Source of the DNA: Phycisphaerales bacterium | Lineage (GTDB): Bacteria > Planctomycetota > Phycisphaerae > Phycisphaerales > UBA5793 | NCBI GenBank assembly: GCA_020852515.1 | Contig: JADZAS010000015.1 | Location: 1-64,000 of the forward strand | Direction of reading: 5' to 3' | Length of the DNA stretch: 64,000 bases | Shown here: piece by piece, positions 59,642 to 64,000 of the stretch | Layout of the letters: the number at the start of each line of letters is the position of its first letter | Position numbering within the stretch: position 1 is the first letter of the stretch | Notes under the pieces: model-generated | Told to the model about the DNA's origin: nothing | What the model saw: the letters and a program-made list of their open reading frames with translations, nothing else | The model's database searches: none | Translations under genes and position numbers: made by a program

Positions 59642-61264
59642 TCAGCCTTCGACGTCGGCGGAAGCGGTATCGGTCTGATCGCCGGCCGGCTCGATGCCCG
59701 TGCGAAGCAGGGTCCACTCGACGAGCCGGTTGCGCGGGCTGGGATCGTTGACGCCCAGCAGCGGCAGCGGAAGCGGAATGTTGAGCGCTGCGGCGAGGGA
59801 TGCAAGCGAGGCGTCGCTGATGTTGGTCACGGTGGCGAGCAGGACGGTGTTGAGCGTGCCGTCGTCGTTGTAGAGCGGGCCCTCGGTGTTCGTGTAGCCG
59901 CCGCGGTTGTCGAGTCGCGGGTCGTAGTGAAGCACGCTTGACGAGAGGACGCGCGCCTGCTTGGCGAGGAGGGCGCCCATGAGGCACGAACCAGTGGCGA
60001 TGCTGACATCTGCATTGGGTGCATAGATGCGGGCGACGGCGATCGAGCCGTTCTGAAAGCGCCAGGTCTGGTGGTTGGTGAGACTGCCCTGGTAGATCTG
60101 GCATTCGGCCGGGTTCTTGTAGGCTTCCAGGCCCCGCTCAATGTCGCTGACGGTTGCAGCCTGTGCGAGTGAGAGGCCGATGGCGGCATCGTCCACGGTA
60201 AGGCTGCCGCTGACCCAGATGCGGCAGCGCACGCCGGGACTGACGTTGATAGTCGAGCCGTTGCGGATGGTGAGGTTGCCGTCAATGACGAAGTCGTGGT
60301 CGGTTTCGACGAGCATGCGGCCGCCGTTTTCGATCGTCACGTTGCCCGTGACGCGCCGGGTCACGAGCGAGCCGGAGTTGACGCGGACAACGCCGGAGTC
60401 GGCGATGCGCACGGAGGAGAGGATCCACGAGTCATTGGAGAGAACAGTGTTGCTCGTGATGTTGACGTTTGGCGTGGGCGAAGGAGAGCACATGGACGTG
60501 TTGGCCGGCGGCGGGTTGAGCAGCGGAAGCGTCAGGTTGGCCGCGAGCGAGCGGATGCGCAGGTCGCTGCCGTCGCTGGACGCGTCGCTGACGACTGAAG
60601 CGCCGCCATCGCTGTCTACATGGACGCAGCCGTCCAGGACGTGCGCGGAGCCGGAGACCAGTACTTCCCCGCCGGCGATGTTGTTGGTTCCGAGCCAGAG
60701 GGGCGCGCCCCACCGCGCGTCCGGCGATGCGGCCCAGCGCGTGACCACGGAGTCGGTGACTTGGACGGTGCTGCCGCCGAAGAGCGCAAAGTCGGCAAAC
60801 GTAGGCATCGGCGCGGCGTCGTCGAGTTCGACGTGGGCGCGGGCCTCGGCGATCTGCGTCATGCCGTTGCACGAGCCGGTCGCGGTGATGTGGAAGTACT
60901 GCGTACCCGGAGCAACGGGCGTGCCGTCGAGCGCGGTGACTTTGACCGTAACCGTAGCGTTGCCGACGGGCTCGCTGTCGATGAGCACGCCGTTCACCAT
61001 CGTGTCACGGAAGTCGGCGTCCTCGCACTCGAAGATAGCCCGCGCCATCTGGAGGCCGGCGGACGCGGCCATGCGCGCCGTCGAACCGCTGGCCACATTG
61101 CTGCTCAACTGCGGGGCGTTCTCGCGGCTGGCGATGTAAGCGGCGGCCATGATCGACGCGGCGGCGAGGCAGAAAACCACGAGCATCATGGCAATGCCGC
61201 GGCGCCGGCGCGCAGGTGCAAGTGAACAATGCGCACGATGAAGTTCGGTTGAGGCGCGTTTCAT
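59642..61264 (-). CDS. PilX-like protein with beta-helical domain (paralogue 2)
   Basis: This 540-residue protein has an N-terminal membrane helix (GIAMMLVVFCLAAASIMAAA, YIASRENAPQLSSNV) like PilX, then a region with beta-strand ladders at about residues 290-380 (GSLVTRRVTGNVTIENGGRM, FVIDGNLTIRNGSTINVSPG, CRIWVSGSLTVDDAAIGLSL), which is the pattern of polymer-forming beta-helical proteins. It ends with RNRLVEWTLLRTGIEPAGDQ. It is homologous to the gene at 62360-64000 over its full length. The likely role is a minor pilin or tip protein in a type II/IV-like system. Confidence 0.65.
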   Translation of the reverse strand: MKRASTELHRAHCSLAPARRRRGIAMMLVVFCLAAASIMAAAYIASRENAPQLSSNVASGSTARMAASAGLQMARAIFECEDADFRDTMVNGVLIDSEPVGNATVTVKVTALDGTPVAPGTQYFHITATGSCNGMTQIAEARAHVELDDAAPMPTFADFALFGGSTVQVTDSVVTRWAASPDARWGAPLWLGTNNIAGGEVLVSGSAHVLDGCVHVDSDGGASVVSDASSDGSDLRIRSLAANLTLPLLNPPPANTSMCSPSPTPNVNITSNTVLSNDSWILSSVRIADSGVVRVNSGSLVTRRVTGNVTIENGGRMLVETDHDFVIDGNLTIRNGSTINVSPGVRCRIWVSGSLTVDDAAIGLSLAQAATVSDIERGLEAYKNPAECQIYQGSLTNHQTWRFQNGSIAVARIYAPNADVSIATGSCLMGALLAKQARVLSSSVLHYDPRLDNRGGYTNTEGPLYNDDGTLNTVLLATVTNISDASLASLAAALNIPLPLPLLGVNDPSPRNRLVEWTLLRTGIEPAGDQTDTASADVEG

Positions 61265-61905
61265 GATGTCGGCTCCTCCCACTGCTGGACGCTTGCCGCC
61301 GTGACGACGGCAGCGCCGCCGATGGCGTCTTCGAACGTGATGGTGAAAGTGACCAGGCGCTTGGCCTGCTCGGTGCTGGTGAGATGGTGGACGTCGAAGG
61401 TCCCGACGCCGTCGCACAGGCGCACGGTGTTTGTATAGGTCAAGAGTTCGTAGGATTGCAGCGTCGCCCACCAGTCGGTGGTGGCGACGGGCAGCACCAC
61501 GTCGAGCAGGTCGCGCTCGACGGGCGAGAGCGAGTCGGGGAACGAAACGTAGTGCAGCCGAATCGTGCCCGTGTCGGGATCATGGTCGATCCAGCGGACT
61601 TCGGTGGCGTGGACGGTCTGGCTCTCGCGCGTGTCGTCGAGCCAGATGACCAGGCGGCTCGTGTCGGACGAAAGAACGCAGCGCGCCGGCGAAACGTAAC
61701 TGGCCAGGCGCACCATGGCGGCCTGCGAGCGGACGGTGGTCTGGCGCGTGTGCTGGTCAAGTTCGGTGGCGCGGGCGACGGCGGTGACCATCCCTCCCAT
61801 CGCCACGGAGATGAGCGCGGTGACCATGAGCGCCAGGAGAAACTCCAGCAGCGTCATGGCCCGGCGCGCATGGCGGCGGATCGGGATGTGCCGCAGCGGC
61901 TTCAT
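61261..61905 (-). CDS. Pseudopilin (GspJ-like)
   Basis: This 214-residue protein has the prepilin signal ARRAMTLLEFLLALMVTAL, with Ala16 at -1, Met17 at +1 and Glu21 at mature position 5. Ala instead of Gly before the cleavage site is less usual but tolerated by prepilin peptidases. The rest is beta-rich (LVIWLDDTRESQTVHATEVR, TLQSYELLTYTNTVRLCDG, LVTFTITFEDAIGGAAVVTA). It resembles GspJ/PulJ in size. ATGA and one-base overlaps show coupling with both neighbours. Confidence 0.7.
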   Translation of the reverse strand: MKPLRHIPIRRHARRAMTLLEFLLALMVTALISVAMGGMVTAVARATELDQHTRQTTVRSQAAMVRLASYVSPARCVLSSDTSRLVIWLDDTRESQTVHATEVRWIDHDPDTGTIRLHYVSFPDSLSPVERDLLDVVLPVATTDWWATLQSYELLTYTNTVRLCDGVGTFDVHHLTSTEQAKRLVTFTITFEDAIGGAAVVTAASVQQWEEPTS

Positions 61906-62360
61906 CAGGATGCGGGCTCCACGATGAACACGACCAGGGTGACAAGCGTGCGGTCGTTGAGGTCGTAGGTCTCGACGGCGACTTCCTTGCCGCGCACCTT
62001 GACGCCCCACTCGGGCATGTCCTTGAGCAGTTCGAGCACGGCGACGCGCCGGCCCACTCGGTAGAACGATTCGGGATAGTTGACGCCGGCGAACGTCTGC
62101 ATGGTGCCGGGCGTTTCGTCGCGGCCGTCGTAGGTGTCGAGCGCGTTGTAGTCGAGGGCCATGACTTCGGCCAGGAGCGCCTCGGCGGCAAGCGCGCCCT
62201 GCATCTGATCGACCGCCTCCGTCGCGTGCTGCCGCCCGCCGCCCAGCGCCATGGAGAGGGCGGTGACGGTGAGCGACATGATCACCAGCGCGATCATCGC
62301 CTCGAGCAGTGTGAACGCAGGTCGAGGCCGGCCGGGATGAGCGAGGGAGGCGTCGAGCAT
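61905..62360 (-). CDS. Pseudopilin (GspI-like)
   Basis: This 151-residue protein has the signal RPRPAFTLLEAMIALVIMSL, with Ala15|Phe16 as cleavage and Glu20 at mature position 5. The soluble part is GVNYPESFYRVGRRVAVLEL, EWGVKVRGKEVAVETYDLND and TLVTLVVFIVEPAS. It resembles GspI/PulI in size. Its stop overlaps the next gene's start. Confidence 0.7.
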   Translation of the reverse strand: MLDASLAHPGRPRPAFTLLEAMIALVIMSLTVTALSMALGGGRQHATEAVDQMQGALAAEALLAEVMALDYNALDTYDGRDETPGTMQTFAGVNYPESFYRVGRRVAVLELLKDMPEWGVKVRGKEVAVETYDLNDRTLVTLVVFIVEPAS

Positions 62361-64000
62361 CAGCCCCCTCCCGCCGCGATAACGTCTTCGACGGGCGTGG
62401 CGCGATCGCGCTCGACCTTGACGCCGTAGCGTTTCATCCAGCGCGCCGTCACGCGCGCCTTGTCGCGCGGCGTGGCGGCGAAGGGATCGATGGGAATCGG
62501 CAGCGGCGGCGGGGCGGCCAGCAGCGCCAGGATTGATCCGAGCGTGCTGTCGTTGAGGTCGGTGAGCAGCAGTCGGATGTCGTCGCGCAGGTCCATGTCG
62601 GCGGCATAGAGCGCGCTCTTGGGATTCGTGTAGCCCGTGCCTTGGTCGAGGCAGTGGTCGTAGTAGACGACGCTCCCATTGGCGAGAATGATGCTGCGGC
62701 CCACGACGTTTCCGAAGATCGCCGTGCGGTTATCAATGGAAATGTCAGCCTTGGCGGCGCCGTACACGCGGGCGCAGATGTAGGAGCCCTGGTTGAGAAT
62801 CCACGATTTGCTCGTGTTGTCGCTCCAGACCCACGTGGCGGCGGTGTCGAGATCGAGCAGGTTGATATCCACCGAGTTGATCGACGTGATGCGGTAGATC
62901 GTGCACAGGCGCGGGTCGAAGTACTCATCCATGCCCTTGCGCGCATCGCGCGAGAAGTCCCGCCAGCGCACGGGCAGGCCGATGACCGAGTCGTTGATGG
63001 ACATCGTCCCGCCGGCGAAGATGCGCAGACTCACGCCCGGACCGATTTCGATCGCGGCTCGATTGAACATGTTGAAGGCGCCGGTGACGACGATGTCGAG
63101 CTGGCCGTTCTCGACCTGCAGCACGGCTTCGTTCTGGATCGTGAGCGGGCCGGAGATGGCCATGGTGCGCTTCACGCCGCCCAGATCGAGTTTGAGCGTG
63201 GCCCGGTTATCGATGGTGATGCTGTTGTAGCGGCGATCGCCGGGCGACACGACCGTGGTGTCGGTGGTGATGGTGGGAGTCCGGGCGCTGGCCCAGAGCA
63301 GGCCGCTGAAATCAGGCGTCGGACAGGCCGGCAGCAGCACCGTCTCGTTGTTCGAGAAGTTCACGCGGCGGATCGGGACGGTGACCTGGGCGGAGTCGCT
63401 GATGGTGCCCACGGCCGCGGTCGCCATGACGTAGCCCAACGCGTCGGGCGCGTTGGTCTTGGCGGCAATAATGAGCGAGCCGCGCGTCGTGGCGTTGGTG
63501 CCCACCTTGACCGGCAGGCCGATTTCGGACATCGGCGCGGCGGGCCAGCGCGCGATCCAGCCATTCATGACGTTGATGGACGAGGCGCCGAACGCGGCGA
63601 ACTCGCTCAGGTCGACGCTGACGGTCTCTTCTTCGATCTTCTCGGGAAGCGGCGTACGGACCTGCATCCCTACGAGTTGGCGCATGTCGCCCACGCTGCC
63701 GCTCGTGACGACGACGGGGTATTCGCAGGTTGAACCGGGATTGGCGCCGGAGATGTCCTTGACCCGGATATCCACCTTGCCGTTGCCGATGGGAAGGCCG
63801 CTCACGAGAACGCCGTCGCTCTGAGCGCTGCGCCAGTCGAAGGTCTCGCATTCCATAATGGCCGTGGCGAGATCAGCGCCCGAGTCGGCGATGTAGCGCG
63901 ACTGAATGCCGTCGTTCACGTTCGACACGATCTGCGGCGCGTTCAGCTGGCTGGCGACGTACGCCGAGCCGATGACGGCCGCGGCGGCGACGGCGACGAT
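62360..64000 (-). CDS. PilX-like protein with beta-helical domain (paralogue 1, 5' end beyond the window)
   Basis: The reading frame stays open to the right edge, where it reads IVAVAAAAVIGSAYVASQLN then APQIVSNVNDGIQSRYIADS, matching the N-terminal helix of paralogue 2. Thus the start lies outside the window and at least 546 residues are visible. Beta-helical ladders are seen (RYNSITIDNRATLKLDLGG, ISGPLTIQNEAVLQVENGQL, AFNMFNRAAIEIGPGVSLRI). A GTG at 63928 could be read as a start but would remove the membrane helix. It is the first visible gene of the pseudopilin operon. Confidence 0.7.
   Translation of the reverse strand: MVAVAAAAVIGSAYVASQLNAPQIVSNVNDGIQSRYIADSGADLATAIMECETFDWRSAQSDGVLVSGLPIGNGKVDIRVKDISGANPGSTCEYPVVVTSGSVGDMRQLVGMQVRTPLPEKIEEETVSVDLSEFAAFGASSINVMNGWIARWPAAPMSEIGLPVKVGTNATTRGSLIIAAKTNAPDALGYVMATAAVGTISDSAQVTVPIRRVNFSNNETVLLPACPTPDFSGLLWASARTPTITTDTTVVSPGDRRYNSITIDNRATLKLDLGGVKRTMAISGPLTIQNEAVLQVENGQLDIVVTGAFNMFNRAAIEIGPGVSLRIFAGGTMSINDSVIGLPVRWRDFSRDARKGMDEYFDPRLCTIYRITSINSVDINLLDLDTAATWVWSDNTSKSWILNQGSYICARVYGAAKADISIDNRTAIFGNVVGRSIILANGSVVYYDHCLDQGTGYTNPKSALYAADMDLRDDIRLLLTDLNDSTLGSILALLAAPPPLPIPIDPFAATPRDKARVTARWMKRYGVKVERDRATPVEDVIAAGGG

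Overview
The window is high-GC DNA that most likely comes from a Planctomycetota chromosome of the class Phycisphaerae. The evidence is a PEP-CTERM-type protein ending in PAPGTLALMGIGG plus an RRRR tail, a CRKCRYDLTGL zinc-ribbon membrane protein, a UVR-motif protein, HAF-repeat and DUF305/propeller proteins, and many intergenic repeats. No rRNA, tRNA or CRISPR array was found. The assignment is by gene content only.

Region 1 (1-20.3 kb, all + strand) is the late half of a tailed prophage. Its head module follows the Mu-like order: small membrane proteins, gp26-like winged helix, DUF3486 (gp27-like), large terminase, portal, minor head protein, scaffold and SU10/DUF5309-type major capsid. Connector, tail terminator, tube, chaperone, short tape measure, baseplate/hub and two Cys-rich terminal proteins follow. 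Nearly all junctions are ATGA, TAATG or TGATG overlaps, so this is one translationally coupled late operon. It ends in an inverted repeat, two tandem 93-bp repeat units and an XRE-S24 (CI/LexA-type) repressor at 20.9 kb. Replication, integration and lysis genes lie left of the window or are absent.

Region 2 (21.7-29.2 kb, - strand) holds a zinc-ribbon membrane protein, a YacP-like NYN nuclease and a complete seven-gene Mrp (Mnh) Na+/H+ antiporter operon, mnhABCDEFG.

Region 3 (29.4-43 kb) is housekeeping mixed with repeats. It has a cysteine desulfurase carrying an in-frame block of intergenic repeats, EF-P with Asn where the modified Lys/Arg normally sits, HscB, an RpoD-like sigma factor, a UVR-motif protein, a PilZ-domain protein, a PEP-CTERM protein and a GGQ release-factor-like protein. 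Embedded between a lipoprotein gene and hscB is a second, compact phage-derived module (33.3-37.9 kb, - strand): portal, scaffold, DUF5309 capsid, connector and a small membrane protein, with no terminase, tail or integrase.

Region 4 (43-58.8 kb) has a HAF-repeat protein, GT39 glycosyltransferase and sulfotransferase genes in divergent orientation, a LolA-like periplasmic protein, full-length cobalamin-dependent methionine synthase (metH), an RRM RNA-binding protein with a strong terminator, an NtrC-type regulator, two small repeat-led ORFs, a DUF4328 membrane protein and a DUF305/propeller fusion.

Region 5 (59.1-64 kb, - strand) is a coupled pseudopilin operon with three short pseudopilins and two large paralogous PilX-like proteins with beta-helical stretches; the first gene runs off the right edge.

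The most unusual features are the tail-less second capsid module, the 93-bp units whose paired core motifs change together, the repeat-invaded cysteine desulfurase, and an octamer minisatellite family at five loci, one of them inside the prophage.
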